Positions 41,788-51,497 of a stretch of 64,000 bases of DNA are shown in pieces (positions within the stretch are counted from its first letter, which is position 1; each line of letters opens with the position of its first letter). The stretch is from NCBI RefSeq assembly GCF_024158745.1, contig NZ_JAMZAW010000010.1, positions 186,001 through 250,000 of the forward strand, given 5' to 3'. The DNA is from Paenibacillus tyrphae. Its GTDB lineage: Bacteria > Bacillota > Bacilli > Paenibacillales > NBRC-103111. The notes under the pieces are model-generated. The model was not told the origin of the DNA and ran no database searches. It saw only the letters and a list, made by a program, of their open reading frames with translations. Made by a program: the position numbers and the translations under genes.

Positions 41788-42981
41788 CTACTGCTTCACC
41801 CACTCGGTACCGCTGAACGTCTTGATGTGGTACCAGACCGCGCCTTCCGGCGACGTCCACTTTTCGAACGCCTGCACCTCCTGCGGAGCAAAGAACCCTT
41901 TAAGGTGGCACATTTCGCCCGTCGCAGGAAACCAATACGTCTGCGTCTCCGCCGTAAGCTTCACCGTCTCTTCAGTCGGTACGATGCCCTCGGGCCGCTC
42001 CAAAAGAGCCCGCTTCAGATTTACCCACTTCAAGCCTGCCGGCGTTTCAAGCTGCGTCCATTCGCCTACGATCTGCACGGCTTTATAAGCTCCCGGCTCC
42101 AACCAAACATTCCGATCATAGCTGGGCATCCGCTCCTCAAAATACCGCGTTTTCGTGGTCAGCTTTACAGGCTCGTTTGCCGGTTTATAGTCCTCCAATA
42201 CCTCATGCTCAGGCTTTATCCACCGCTCGCCTTGCGGGAGACTTACTTTGTACCAGGTGAAGAGGAAGAAAGCTTGCGGCGAATACTGCCATTTGGCGAT
42301 GGCGTGAACGATGCCCGGTTCTACCGCTTCCCCTTTCCCCTCTTCATACGGAACTTCATAGGCGGTTTCGGCTCCCGACAGCTTCAGATCATAGTCCACT
42401 GTCTTGGCATGGACATTTTCCATGAGTGCCGGTTTAAGAATCCATTTTGGACCCATCCATGTTGTCTCCACTTGGTACCACGTACCGCTCTTTCCGCTGG
42501 CACTTGTTGCATTGATCACGTATTTCGGTCCGTAACGGAGCTCTGCGGTAGTCATAATTTCCTGCGGGGCAAGAGACTGCCCCGTGTCCGTCTCGACGTC
42601 AGGCCGGTCGAACAACCGCGCGGTGCCGATGAGCGTAAGCGTCTTCTTCCGTTCCTCGTAGGTCCCGTACAGCACTCTCTCGTCGTCACGGATCCACCGG
42701 TCTCCGAGCCAGGTCCGCACCTTGAGCCACTCCTCCGGCTTCCGCTCGTCATAATAACTAAAAGGCGCGCCAGGCGCAAGCAGCACGTTCTGATACGGCG
42801 AAATCGAGCCTAACGGACGGCCTCCGCCTCCTTCCCGAGCGTACAGGTCCGTTTCCCCGATAATCACGAAGCTCCTCGGGGACTCCTCGGCGTAAGAGAT
42901 GGCAGGATAGTTCACTGTAGCGGGCAGCATCAGCAGCATGGCTGCACATACCGGGGCAAGCTTCCTCATCGCTTTCCTCAT
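41788..42981 (-). CDS. Secreted five-repeat SH3-like protein
   Basis: This is a 397-residue protein with a signal peptide (LAPVCAAMLLMLPATVNYPA) and five degenerate repeats of about 65-75 residues. Each begins with a V/L-strand and a T-x-L-Y/F, passes an L-x-P-Q-x-V segment, and ends in W-Y/L-K-V-x-T-x-x-G-x-x-W-I (for example EEWLKVRTWLGDRWIRDDE). This end pattern recalls bacterial SH3 or GW modules that bind cell-wall polymers. The protein at 43976-45946 is built from the same repeat. No enzyme domain is visible; wall binding is inference. Confidence 0.7.
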   Translation of the reverse strand: MRKAMRKLAPVCAAMLLMLPATVNYPAISYAEESPRSFVIIGETDLYAREGGGGRPLGSISPYQNVLLAPGAPFSYYDERKPEEWLKVRTWLGDRWIRDDERVLYGTYEERKKTLTLIGTARLFDRPDVETDTGQSLAPQEIMTTAELRYGPKYVINATSASGKSGTWYQVETTWMGPKWILKPALMENVHAKTVDYDLKLSGAETAYEVPYEEGKGEAVEPGIVHAIAKWQYSPQAFFLFTWYKVSLPQGERWIKPEHEVLEDYKPANEPVKLTTKTRYFEERMPSYDRNVWLEPGAYKAVQIVGEWTQLETPAGLKWVNLKRALLERPEGIVPTEETVKLTAETQTYWFPATGEMCHLKGFFAPQEVQAFEKWTSPEGAVWYHIKTFSGTEWVKQ

Positions 42982-43086
42982 CCAATGTCAATCCTTTCCT
43001 GTTTTCGTAACAGACGCGCGGCAGACAGGAAAGTTGCGAGGCTTCATGAAACTTCATCGTACGGCTCGGCAGCAGGCAAGCCTATC

Positions 43087-43593
43087 TTAAGCTTGATCCT
43101 GATACCAGAACAAGGCATACTCCGTCATGACCGAGGCGTGACCCATCTGACGCAGCATCGCCGAAATATTGCCGCGGTGATATGTGCCATGATTCACGAC
43201 CTGCATTACGATTTCCGATAGACGGGTTTCCCGGATTCCAGCGTACGGATTATCCAAAACGATCGTCTTTTCCAAGTCGGCTTGCTGTCTGAAGAATGCT
43301 CTATACTGCTCGGACAAAGCGGCGAACATCGCCTCCAGCCCCTCGATGCTCTGCCTCTCCGCTTCTTCCGTCACTTGCTCCGTCAGCTTCATCGCTTCTT
43401 TCATTTCTGTGCCGGAAGCGATCTCCAGCCATGAGCTGTCGACGGTATAAATATGAGCCATTGCCTTCGATACGGATGGAAAAATACTTACAATCTCCTG
43501 CTTGTATACGTCTTGCGGAAGCTCCTTCAGCAGGTTAAGCATCCTTTGATTCGCCCACACATGGTACTCATACATCGTTACGGCATTTGACAT
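43087..43593 (-). CDS. DinB-family protein, copy 1
   Basis: This is a 168-residue four-helix protein. Metal-ligand histidines are likely in AMAHIYTVDSSWL and VVNHGTYHRGNIS, the DinB/YfiT pattern. These proteins include thiol transferases and other metalloenzymes; the reaction here is unknown. It is a close paralogue of 53985-54500, and a hairpin with the same core lies upstream of both. It sits between the two repeat-containing secreted proteins. Confidence 0.9.
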   Translation of the reverse strand: MSNAVTMYEYHVWANQRMLNLLKELPQDVYKQEIVSIFPSVSKAMAHIYTVDSSWLEIASGTEMKEAMKLTEQVTEEAERQSIEGLEAMFAALSEQYRAFFRQQADLEKTIVLDNPYAGIRETRLSEIVMQVVNHGTYHRGNISAMLRQMGHASVMTEYALFWYQDQA

Positions 43594-43646
43594 AAGTGAT
43601 TCCCCTTTGCTTTTTTTGATTAGCTGTTATGGTTAGTATACAAAAA

Positions 43647-43674
43647 GAAGTATGACAACAGGGTGTCATACTTC
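43647..43674. promoter_or_regulatory. Perfect 11-bp inverted repeat upstream of DinB copy 1
   Basis: GAAGTATGACA, six bases, TGTCATACTTC. On the minus strand it is followed by TTTTTG, so it may be a terminator of the remnant at 43694 or an operator. Its core is the same as that at 54564-54591. Confidence 0.6.
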
Positions 43675-43693
43675 GTAAAAAGCACTTTTATTT

Positions 43694-43804
43694 TTATTTC
43701 AGCAGTTCCAGATCCGTCCACGTTTTGGAGCGGTTCTGGGTCCAGTTCGTCAGCGTATTGCTGTACCTGTGAATCGTGTAGATATCGCCTTGGCCGTCAC
43801 ATCG
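43694..43804 (-). pseudogene. Short gene remnant
   Basis: A frame of 36 codons without a start ends in NRSKTWTDLELLK and a stop. It looks like the C-terminus of a lost protein that was transcribed toward DinB copy 1. The family is not recognised. The rest of 43594-43975 holds the inverted repeat and the promoter of the 43976 gene. Confidence 0.35.
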
Positions 43805-43975
43805 TCATCCCCTCATTCCTGCCATCTGATGCATTCACGAACATAGACGCGGTTCTTGTGAAAAAGTTACAATCAATCTGACACCGCTTGCCGAATAAAA
43901 CGTTTCTTCCGCTTCAGGAAGCTGCTAGAATATGGTATTATAGCAAATTGAAAGATTGGAGAAGGAGACTGTGCT

Positions 43976-45946
43976 ATGCGGAATAAATCAACTCTGGCCT
44001 TCCTCTTGGGAATAGGCCTGTCGCTGGCCGCGGCCGCTCACGGGAACGCCTCGGAATATGCGGATACCCCAACGGAGCCTGCCGATGCCGTTCGCATTCC
44101 TCGGACCTTGACGCTGCTTGAAGATACCCCGTATTATGTCATTCCGAACGCGCTGGTGAACAAAGCCGAGGGAGCCTTCTCTCCGCAAACGGTTGAAGTC
44201 ATCGAAGCCGAAACGCGCTGGGCGGAAGTGCCGAATTGGTGGAAGATTCGTACGACCCTTGGCGATAAATGGATCAAGATCGATCCCGGCAAAATTGACG
44301 TGCCCCCTCCCCCGAAGATCACCTTAATGGAAAATACGCCGATCTATGCCAAAGCCAGTACCCATCTACAGCCTTCCGCCGTTTTGTCTCCCCAGCAAGT
44401 GGAGGTGGTCGGCGCGGAGAAGCAATGGTTTTACAGTCCGAAGCATGACGAAAACGAATTAAAATGGCTGAAGATCCGCACGTCCTGGCTCGGTGACCAA
44501 TGGATTCGGCTTCCGCTCAAGCAAATCGGCTCTTATTACAGCCATACCAAGAAAAAATATTATGGAACCGCCGAATTTAGCAGCGTTCCCCTGTGGAACC
44601 ATATAGCGGATTCTTCGGCCTCCCCCCGCCAGATCCGGGATCAGCTATTTACGGAAACAGGAGAATTCCAATCTCCCTTAGGCAGCTTCTATCAAGTGGA
44701 GACCCCGGAGGGAACAAGATGGACACGTTATCCCGGCGAGTTTGTTACGGAAGCGAACGAGACGATCACAAGGCGGCAGCCGGCCCCTTTGTATCCTTCG
44801 CCGTCTCCCTATAGCGGTAAGCCCCATATAGCCGTTCCACAGACGCTAACCGTTTTTGAGAAAATCGAAGCGAATCCGGTCCGAGACTGGGAAGGAACCT
44901 GGTACCACGTCCGGACAAACGAAGGCGAAGGCTGGTTCAATCCAAAATACGCAGATCCGGAAGACGCCAAGCCGGACAACACCGAAATCGATCTGCGGTC
45001 GGATACGACATGGCTTTACCAATATCCGGACAGCTCTCAGCTGCTGAACTACGGGGTTCTCGGCCCGCAAAAGATTCGTGCCTCCGCTGCCTGGACGGCC
45101 CCCAACGGAACACGGTGGTTTCAAATCCCCACCTTCCTTGGAAACGCATGGATTAACCTAAACCCTATCCGCGACCGGCTTCAGCTTCCGGGCCGAGAAC
45201 AGGATATGCAAATCGTTGGCGAGATAAGCCACAAGGGAGCTATATACAAAACAGAGAACGCGCTTACGTTCGGGGATACGAAAGTAGGATATGAGCGCGA
45301 CGGAGAGCTGTTTTTCCACACCGGCGTTGTGGCGAAAATGTACCAGTACACCGTTACAGGTCCGGATCGGGAGAACGCATGGACCTTCGCCCATCCTTCG
45401 GGTTACTCCTTTCGGATGAAAGCCGGGGAGAAGAAGGCCGTGGTTTCGTGGAAAGGCGAAGCCCGCCGCAGCGTCATTTTATCGGCGGCTCCGGTCGCTT
45501 CCGCAGATCAGGAAGCGCCGGATCTGCGAATTGACGAAATGAGAGCGTTGTTTGGCGCCTCGACCGAAGTTACGCCGAATCACAGTTCAGTGTATCTTAG
45601 CTCTGCCGAATATACACTTGGCGCTTTTAACCCGCCTGCGGAAGTAAAGGGGAACCTTCTGCATCTATCCGCCCTATGCTACGATGCGGGAAGCCCGCAG
45701 CCGAACGAAGTCAATAACCGGTTGAAGATCTATGTGTATGACCGTTCTTCCGATGCGCCATCTGATTCATTCGCTGGCGCGGCCGTTGCGTCGGAAGAGA
45801 TGCTGTTTTCCCTTAGCATGGATCGGGCGTTATACGACCTGTCCTTAAAGAAGCAACTGCAGCCTGGAGTCAACCGTCTTACCGCTGTATACAAGGTCGG
45901 CGAGCGCATCATCTTTGAGCAGGACTTCGATGTGACGGCCGGATAA
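43976..45946 (+). CDS. Secreted five-repeat SH3-like protein with C-terminal Ig-like region
   Basis: This is a 656-residue protein with a signal peptide (TLAFLLGIGLSLAAAAHGNA) and five repeats (about 35-105, 110-185, 195-260, 265-330, 335-400) of the type seen at 41788-42981, ending in motifs such as WWKIRTTLGDKWIKI and WLKIRTSWLGDQWIRL. Residues about 405-500 look like a BsuPI-type beta-sandwich (NAWTFAHPSGYSFRMKAGEK). The last 150 residues are beta-rich and unassigned. AAGGAG supports the start. Two such paralogues so close suggest local duplication. Confidence 0.7.
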   Translation: MRNKSTLAFLLGIGLSLAAAAHGNASEYADTPTEPADAVRIPRTLTLLEDTPYYVIPNALVNKAEGAFSPQTVEVIEAETRWAEVPNWWKIRTTLGDKWIKIDPGKIDVPPPPKITLMENTPIYAKASTHLQPSAVLSPQQVEVVGAEKQWFYSPKHDENELKWLKIRTSWLGDQWIRLPLKQIGSYYSHTKKKYYGTAEFSSVPLWNHIADSSASPRQIRDQLFTETGEFQSPLGSFYQVETPEGTRWTRYPGEFVTEANETITRRQPAPLYPSPSPYSGKPHIAVPQTLTVFEKIEANPVRDWEGTWYHVRTNEGEGWFNPKYADPEDAKPDNTEIDLRSDTTWLYQYPDSSQLLNYGVLGPQKIRASAAWTAPNGTRWFQIPTFLGNAWINLNPIRDRLQLPGREQDMQIVGEISHKGAIYKTENALTFGDTKVGYERDGELFFHTGVVAKMYQYTVTGPDRENAWTFAHPSGYSFRMKAGEKKAVVSWKGEARRSVILSAAPVASADQEAPDLRIDEMRALFGASTEVTPNHSSVYLSSAEYTLGAFNPPAEVKGNLLHLSALCYDAGSPQPNEVNNRLKIYVYDRSSDAPSDSFAGAAVASEEMLFSLSMDRALYDLSLKKQLQPGVNRLTAVYKVGERIIFEQDFDVTAG

Positions 45947-45973
45947 GAAACTATCCTCTTATCCAATAAAACA

Positions 45974-46010
45974 GGACCCTGCGCCTCACTGGCGTCGGGT
46001 CCCTTTCTCG
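45974..46010 (+). terminator. Intrinsic terminator
   Basis: GGACCC-TGCGCC pairs with GGCGTCGGGTCC and is followed by CTTTCT. It faces the convergent helicase gene. Confidence 0.7.
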
Positions 46011-46044
46011 TTCCTTCCATCCCGGTTCCATTGCGGAACCCTGC

Positions 46045-49000
46045 TCATTCGAGCATCAGCAGCTCCCGGACGTCCCGTTCCGTCAGAGCGGACAGCCCCT
46101 CTTCGCCCGGCTGAATGACTTCGTCGATCAAATGTTTCTTTCGCTGCTGAATCTCGTACATTTTGTCTTCTACCGAGCCTTGAGTGACGAGCCGGATCAC
46201 TTGAACCACCTTCTTCTGCCCGATCCGGTGGGCGCGGTCCATAGCCTGCTGCTCCACGGCGGGATTCCACCACAGATCGTACAGGATAACGGTGTCCGCT
46301 CCGGTCAGATTCAGACCGGTCCCCCCGGCTTTTAGGGAGATCAGGAACAAATCCCGCTCGCCTTCGTTAAACCGTCGGCAGCGCTCGACACGCTCGGCGG
46401 ATGGAGTTTTGCCATCCAAATAAAAATACGGTACGCCCCGGTAGCCCAGCTCCCGCCCGATCAGCCCCAGCATCTCGGTAAATTGCGAGAAAACCAGCAT
46501 CCGCCGGCCTGCGCTCCGGCATTCCTCCACCAGCTCCAGCAGCTGCTCGAATTTCGCCGAGCTTCCGGTATACCCTTCGACGAACAATGCAGGATGACAG
46601 CACAGCTGGCGCAGCCGGGTGATACCCGCCAAAATTTTGATCCGGTTTTGCTGAAACGTATCCGCGTCCAGATGCTTTAGCGCTTCCTTTTGCAGCTTGG
46701 CCAGGTAGGCTACGTACAGCTTCTTCTGCTCCGGCAGCAGCTCCAAGGCTTGCAGCGATTCGATCTTCTCCGGCAGCTCTTTCAGCACATCGCTCTTAAC
46801 CCGCCGCAGCAGAAACGGACGGGCGCGCTTCGCCACGGTCTCGCGGGACAGCTCGCCGAAGGCTTTGCGATCCGGGAACAGCTCGGGGAACACCGCGTCA
46901 AAAATGGACCACAGCTCCTCCAGCGAGTTCTCGACCGGCGTTCCGGTCAGCGCGAACCGGTATCTGGCCTGGATTGCCTTCACCGCTTGCGCCGTCTGCG
47001 TCGCGTAGTTTTTAAACGCTTGGGCCTCGTCCAAAATGAGCGTATGAAACGCATGCCCGGCATAACGTCCAATATCTCTGCGCAGCAGCGGGTACGAGGT
47101 GATCACGACGTCCGCATGGGACAGTTCCTTCAGTACGCGGGCGCGTACCGCGCTGCTGCCGTCGGCAATAACGGCCCGAAGCTCCGGCGCGAACCGGCTC
47201 AGCTCGTTCCTCCAATTATACAAAAGAGACGCGGGAGCGACGACCAGCGCAGGCTGCCCCTGGTCTCGGATCTCCGACAGGACGGATACGAGAAAGGCGA
47301 TGCTCTGCAGCGTCTTGCCAAGCCCCATATCGTCGGCAAGAATGCCGCCGAAGCGGTAGTGGGCTAGCGTCTTCAGCCAGCCATATCCATATTTCTGGTA
47401 ATCCCGCAGCACAGGAGTCAGCCGCTCCGGCAGCGGAAAATCCAGATTGTCCGGATTCCGCATGTTTTCCAACAGCCGGCGAAGCGATTTGCCCAGACTG
47501 ACAGCACGGCCCTGCTCCCGCGCATCGATCAGGTGCAGTCCACGGACAGCCGACAGGCGCAGTTCCGTTCCTTTCACATCCGCTTGGCGGATGCCCATTT
47601 CGTTCATAAAACGGACGATCTCCTGAAACTCCTCGCTTTCCAGCGGCAGCAGGGCGCCGGTCGGCAGCCGGTGGTATCTGCGCTTCTCTTCCAAAGATTT
47701 CAGCACTTTGCGGATTTCCGCTTCCGGGATTCCGTCTATATCGAACTTGATTTCCAGCCAATCGATCCGCTCGTCCACATCCACCCGGATCTTCGGCGGA
47801 ACGTGGCCGGTATGAAGCCTTACTTTTACGGCGGAGGTGGCATATACCTCGACCAGCTTTTCCAGCTGGGGCAGGACGCGGTACATAAACTCGTATTCCT
47901 CGTCTTCGCCATCCAAGAAATAGCCGCTTTCCGTCCTCACGAAGGCGCTTTGCTCCAAGAGCTCAAGAATCGCCCGCTCCTTCTCCCCGTCCCGCACCAG
48001 GATTCGCCCTTCGCCGCGCTGGGTTTTTCCCTCTTCCAACGGATTAAGGACGATGTCGCCGTAATGAAACTCTAGCCCGGCAAGCAGCCGGTCCCTCACC
48101 CGGTCCAAATACAGCTTGGCCTTCAGCGATATGCGCATGATACGGTCGGACACGGCTTGGGCGACATGGACGGTTCCCAGCTTCATCAGACCGGGAATCG
48201 CCGTCTCGATGAAAGGCTCGATCTGATCTGCCGATATCCGAAGCTGGCGCGTACGGGCCGAATCCAGCATTTGTTTCAGCTCTGAAAGGCGCTGACTGCT
48301 ATCGGGCGACAGTTTCAGCAGCTTCCCCTCGGCAAGGACCAGCCCGTACATTTCCATAACGATGATCTCGTTCAGCCCTTGGACGTCCAAGCGATATCCA
48401 TCCCCCGGCGCTTGGTCGAAATCGAAGCGCAGCGGGATCGGCTCGTCGGAGATGCGAACTCCCTCGTAGAAGCGGCCATCCTGCTCGAGCTGTGCGGAAG
48501 GAGCCGCCGCCAACAAGGGAAGCAGCGCTTCCCACGAGAACGGAGGAATCAGCAGCATCCGCTCGCCGCTCATACGGTTGAGCTGAACGGCAAACGTACT
48601 CGACGTTTCACGGTACATCTTCTCGTTGCGGCAGATTAGGAATAACTGGCGAAGGATGGCGTCGTCCTCGATTTTAAAGCTGTGAAGCTCCGGGTCGTAA
48701 GTGAAATGCTTGGTAAATACGTAAGCTTGTCTCCGTTCCACCCGCTCCAGAAACTCTCTTATATTCTGTACGATGTACAGCCGTTTGGGCCCTACTTTAA
48801 GCTCGATTCCGAACATGTACTTCCGGTAACCGTAAGCAAAGGGCGTGCAAGTAAACTCCACCTCAAGCTGCGTTCTTGTATCGAAGCGCGGCCGGGAACC
48901 GGTCGGGATCACCGGCTTGCCGACGAACAGTCCTAGCACGCTGTTCGTCAGTCGGAGATCTCCTGCGGGAATCGCGGAGGCGCTTGCTGCCGCTCCGTCT

Positions 49001-49350
49001 GACGGAGGGGTCACAGATAATCCGTCCTCCGATCGAAGCCGCCCAACAGGCAAGCTGCCGGCCTGCTCCGTATCGTGAATATACAACAGCACCGCAGCGA
49101 CATGCTTACAGTATTTGTCGTAGGAGCCCAAGGTAGGGCACGTGCACGCCGCTTTTACCTCTCCTTCATGCCCGATTTCGACGGTCACCCGGCAGCTGTC
49201 GGCGCTGCCGACCGTCGCTTCGTAGCTCGCAGCTTCGGGATCGCAATGCGTGAAGGCCACTTTTCCGGCGCGGCAGTAGGCTTCTCCCTTTTTGTAGGAG
49301 AGCTCGCCGCACAATGATTTAATGACCCGTGGTGTCAACGGTGCGTTCAT
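46045..49350 (-). CDS. SNF2-family helicase with SWIM zinc finger
   Basis: This is a 1101-residue protein. A SWIM finger lies near residues 68-90 (CTCPTLGSYDKYCKHVAAVL). A middle SNF2-associated region leads to the ATPase: Walker A in LADDMGLGKTLQSI, DEAQ box in LILDEAQAFKN, and helicase C-terminal motifs in GTGLNLTGADTVILYDLWWN and QAMDRAHRIGQ. Bacterial SNF2 proteins with SWIM domains remodel nucleoprotein or RNA polymerase complexes; the exact role is unknown. The kinase-like gene lies just upstream on the same strand. Confidence 0.95.
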   Translation of the reverse strand: MNAPLTPRVIKSLCGELSYKKGEAYCRAGKVAFTHCDPEAASYEATVGSADSCRVTVEIGHEGEVKAACTCPTLGSYDKYCKHVAAVLLYIHDTEQAGSLPVGRLRSEDGLSVTPPSDGAAASASAIPAGDLRLTNSVLGLFVGKPVIPTGSRPRFDTRTQLEVEFTCTPFAYGYRKYMFGIELKVGPKRLYIVQNIREFLERVERRQAYVFTKHFTYDPELHSFKIEDDAILRQLFLICRNEKMYRETSSTFAVQLNRMSGERMLLIPPFSWEALLPLLAAAPSAQLEQDGRFYEGVRISDEPIPLRFDFDQAPGDGYRLDVQGLNEIIVMEMYGLVLAEGKLLKLSPDSSQRLSELKQMLDSARTRQLRISADQIEPFIETAIPGLMKLGTVHVAQAVSDRIMRISLKAKLYLDRVRDRLLAGLEFHYGDIVLNPLEEGKTQRGEGRILVRDGEKERAILELLEQSAFVRTESGYFLDGEDEEYEFMYRVLPQLEKLVEVYATSAVKVRLHTGHVPPKIRVDVDERIDWLEIKFDIDGIPEAEIRKVLKSLEEKRRYHRLPTGALLPLESEEFQEIVRFMNEMGIRQADVKGTELRLSAVRGLHLIDAREQGRAVSLGKSLRRLLENMRNPDNLDFPLPERLTPVLRDYQKYGYGWLKTLAHYRFGGILADDMGLGKTLQSIAFLVSVLSEIRDQGQPALVVAPASLLYNWRNELSRFAPELRAVIADGSSAVRARVLKELSHADVVITSYPLLRRDIGRYAGHAFHTLILDEAQAFKNYATQTAQAVKAIQARYRFALTGTPVENSLEELWSIFDAVFPELFPDRKAFGELSRETVAKRARPFLLRRVKSDVLKELPEKIESLQALELLPEQKKLYVAYLAKLQKEALKHLDADTFQQNRIKILAGITRLRQLCCHPALFVEGYTGSSAKFEQLLELVEECRSAGRRMLVFSQFTEMLGLIGRELGYRGVPYFYLDGKTPSAERVERCRRFNEGERDLFLISLKAGGTGLNLTGADTVILYDLWWNPAVEQQAMDRAHRIGQKKVVQVIRLVTQGSVEDKMYEIQQRKKHLIDEVIQPGEEGLSALTERDVRELLMLE

Positions 49351-49374
49351 TGCCTGAGACCTTCCTTACTTCAT

Positions 49375-50061
49375 CTATTTCAAAAACCTGGAAAACAACT
49401 GACTGACTTTCTGGGCGAAATCATCAAGGCTCACATTCGCCTGATCCAATCTGGCGTAGCCGTTCTTGATCGCATCCAGCACCCAGGCGGGAATTTTGAT
49501 TCCCTCGATGCCGGGATAAACGACGCGGTACGCCCAGACCAGATGCTCCCACCGGTGGTCGTCTCCCTCCAGCGCATATTCCGATACGTCCAGCACCTTG
49601 CCCCGGCCCGATTGCAGGATGATATTTTTCAGATGAATGTCGCGCGGATTCAAGCCGCGGCTGCGCACCAGCGCGCGCGCTTCTTCCACGTCGAGGATCG
49701 CCTGCTCCGGTACGGGAATACCCTCCAGCAGGCAATCCAGCAGCGTGACTCCGGATTCGTGGCTCATGACCAGATGGCGCTCTCCGCATCCGAAATATAC
49801 CGGAAAATAAGGAATCCCTTCCAACCGTTCGTACACTTGCTTCTCCATCTCCCGTTTCCCGAGCGCCAGCGCAAGATCCGAGTAGATTTTAAACGCATAG
49901 CCCGGCGTCCGATCATAGGTGAACACAGCCGCATCCGTTCCGATGCCGATGCAGTGAAGTCCTTCCGAATAGCCGGATACGATTACAGGCTCATTCTCTT
50001 CGCTGCCGGTTACCGTGATGCTGCGCAGCGCCTCATCGGCCATAGTCCAATCCATATTCAT
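49375..50061 (-). CDS. Protein kinase-like protein (YrzF-like)
   Basis: This is a 228-residue protein with a compact kinase fold: a glycine loop GIGTDAAVFTY, the lysine of GYAFKIYSD, a catalytic loop GLNPRDIHLKNIIL in which Asp and Asn are kept, and VLDVSEY in place of DFG, so the metal-binding Asp is retained. It is close in size to Bacillus YrzF/YrzF-like kinases. It lies 24 bp before the SNF2 helicase on the same strand and the two are probably co-transcribed. Substrate unknown. Confidence 0.82.
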   Translation of the reverse strand: MNMDWTMADEALRSITVTGSEENEPVIVSGYSEGLHCIGIGTDAAVFTYDRTPGYAFKIYSDLALALGKREMEKQVYERLEGIPYFPVYFGCGERHLVMSHESGVTLLDCLLEGIPVPEQAILDVEEARALVRSRGLNPRDIHLKNIILQSGRGKVLDVSEYALEGDDHRWEHLVWAYRVVYPGIEGIKIPAWVLDAIKNGYARLDQANVSLDDFAQKVSQLFSRFLK

Positions 50062-50306
50062 CCTGGAGTCCCCCCTTGTACCGTCTATTGGCAGACTAAC
50101 TCATGTAAGATATTTACGCGAATCAAGCATCCAGGGTGCAAAATGGGTTAAGGTCATTAGAGCGATTATACCACAGAACAACCGTTCGCCAAAATAAAAT
50201 GCGCTTCTCCTGCTTCAAAAATTATCCATACGGGTAACTATGGTTAGCTGGTTCCGATACCAGAATGATGAAGGCGCATAACTGCAAAGAAAAGGAGTGT
50301 TGATGT

Positions 50307-50612
50307 ATGAAAAGCATACTGAAAACAAAAATCACGGTACTCGCTTTGTGCTCGGCTTTCCTGCTGCCGGCCGCAGCTTTCGCCCAGACGCCGGACGAAC
50401 CGGCCGCGAACTCGCCGACGACTACCGTCACCTTTCCTAATCTGAACCTGACGACTGCTGTAAAGGTAACGAATATAGACGGGGTATTGGTTCCGGGGGA
50501 TTATGTGGTCACCAGCGATTCGAGAGTGGCTTATATCCCCCAAGGCGTCGGGCTCGTCGTCGTCAATAAAGAAACCATCCTGCCGAATGGGGCGTTTTAT
50601 TTGAAGGATTAG
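50307..50612 (+). CDS. Small secreted protein
   Basis: This is a 101-residue protein with a signal peptide (ITVLALCSAFLLPAAAFA) and a mature part of about 74 residues, rich in Thr, Val and Pro and ending in NKETILPNGAFYLKD. AAAGGAG precedes the start. No family recognised; the mature part could form a single beta domain. It is monocistronic, with a strong terminator. Confidence 0.7.
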   Translation: MKSILKTKITVLALCSAFLLPAAAFAQTPDEPAANSPTTTVTFPNLNLTTAVKVTNIDGVLVPGDYVVTSDSRVAYIPQGVGLVVVNKETILPNGAFYLKD

Positions 50613-50650
50613 CCCCTGGGACTTCTTCGGTGACTATCCCAATCTAAAGC

Positions 50651-50697
50651 AAAAAACCATTGAATCCGGAAAAAGCCGCAGATTCAATGGTTTTTTT
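50651..50697. terminator. Two-way intrinsic terminator
   Basis: AACCATTGAATC pairs with GATTCAATGGTT, with T-runs on both strands, between the secreted protein and the convergent EF-G-binding protein gene. Confidence 0.9.
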
Positions 50698-50699
50698 GT

Positions 50700-51353
50700 C
50701 TAGCCTATAACCGTGTTAATAAAGTTCTCCAAAGATGAAACATCCGTAATGTTCTTATTGCACTCGTGACCATGCATGCACAAATAATTGCCAACCGCTT
50801 TATAATAATCAGCTGAAGCTTTCGCCGGCCTTTTTTTGGATATCGCCGAAAATAAAGCAAGATCTTCATACTTATTGCATACGAAGCAATAGCTTTTCTT
50901 GTTGGTGGGAGTATATTTGCCTTCTACACCGACAAATTGCCCATCCAGATGATACACGATGAACAATTTATTCGTAGAGATATCGATCCAACTGAGATAA
51001 GTGACGTAACGATGGTCTATCTCGGATAAATTAGGAATCTTTAGCTTCTTATTCTTGGGAAACAGCTTCTGAATCTGCTTTTCCGTAATATGCGGAAATT
51101 CCACGATGTACGGCTCTAACGTTCTCAGATACTTATGGAAATCTTCTGACGTTTCCAAGGTTACAATGCTTTCCAGCATCTGTTTCTGAAGGCCGGAAGC
51201 GTCGGGAAACAGCTCTACGATTTTGGCTGCCGTACCCTGCCTGACCGATTCCAATACCTTCCGATCGGCAATCGTTCTGAGAGCGTGCTGCAGGTTCCCT
51301 GCTTGCTTCTTGATATCGTTATACTGATGGTTTCTAATAAATGGTCCACACAT
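50700..51353 (-). CDS. FusB/FusC-family EF-G-binding protein
   Basis: This is a 217-residue protein. The N-terminal helical domain (MCGPFIRNHQYNDIKKQAGN onwards) binds EF-G in the family, and the C-terminal treble-clef zinc finger is shown by SYCFVCNKYEDLALFSA and LCMHGHECN with four cysteines. FusB-type proteins bind EF-G on the ribosome and free complexes stalled by fusidic acid; chromosomal relatives in Bacillales are common and may act in general ribosome rescue. Its own start site AAGGGG lies inside a hairpin of a 200-nt leader that also carries a short ORF. Confidence 0.88.
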   Translation of the reverse strand: MCGPFIRNHQYNDIKKQAGNLQHALRTIADRKVLESVRQGTAAKIVELFPDASGLQKQMLESIVTLETSEDFHKYLRTLEPYIVEFPHITEKQIQKLFPKNKKLKIPNLSEIDHRYVTYLSWIDISTNKLFIVYHLDGQFVGVEGKYTPTNKKSYCFVCNKYEDLALFSAISKKRPAKASADYYKAVGNYLCMHGHECNKNITDVSSLENFINTVIG

Positions 51354-51362
51354 GGAGGTCAG

Positions 51363-51497
51363 CCCCTTATTTTATAAGATTGAAAATAAGGTGCAAAGCC
51401 ATATTATTAGAAACGATAGCTGCTCATCCGGGCGATTTCGTGTTGCTCTCTTTTAACGCCCATGCAAAGTATCGCCCTAAAAATAAGGCTTTGCATG
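51363..51497 (-). promoter_or_regulatory. Structured leader with competing hairpins
   Basis: On the minus strand the leader can form CATGCAAAG/CTTTGCATG (51489-51497 with 51461-51469), GGGCGAT/ATCGCCC (51471-51477 with 51430-51436), TGCAAAGCC/GGCTTTGCA (51487-51495 with 51392-51400) and CCTTATTTT/AAAATAAGG (51383-51391 with 51365-51373). The last stem hides the gene's AAGGGG site. The first and third share an arm, so they exclude each other. A second CCTTATTTT (51480-51488) offers another partner for the site-hiding arm. This is an attenuator-like arrangement. Confidence 0.7.

Noticed and set aside
43663..43881. A plus-strand small protein of 72 codons
   Set aside because: It runs across the inverted repeat, has no ribosome site and overlaps a minus-strand gene remnant.
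51407..51496. A 29-codon ORF in the EF-G-binding leader
   Set aside because: It has no good ribosome-binding site; the 17-codon frame starting at 51530 does. It may still be read in some folds.
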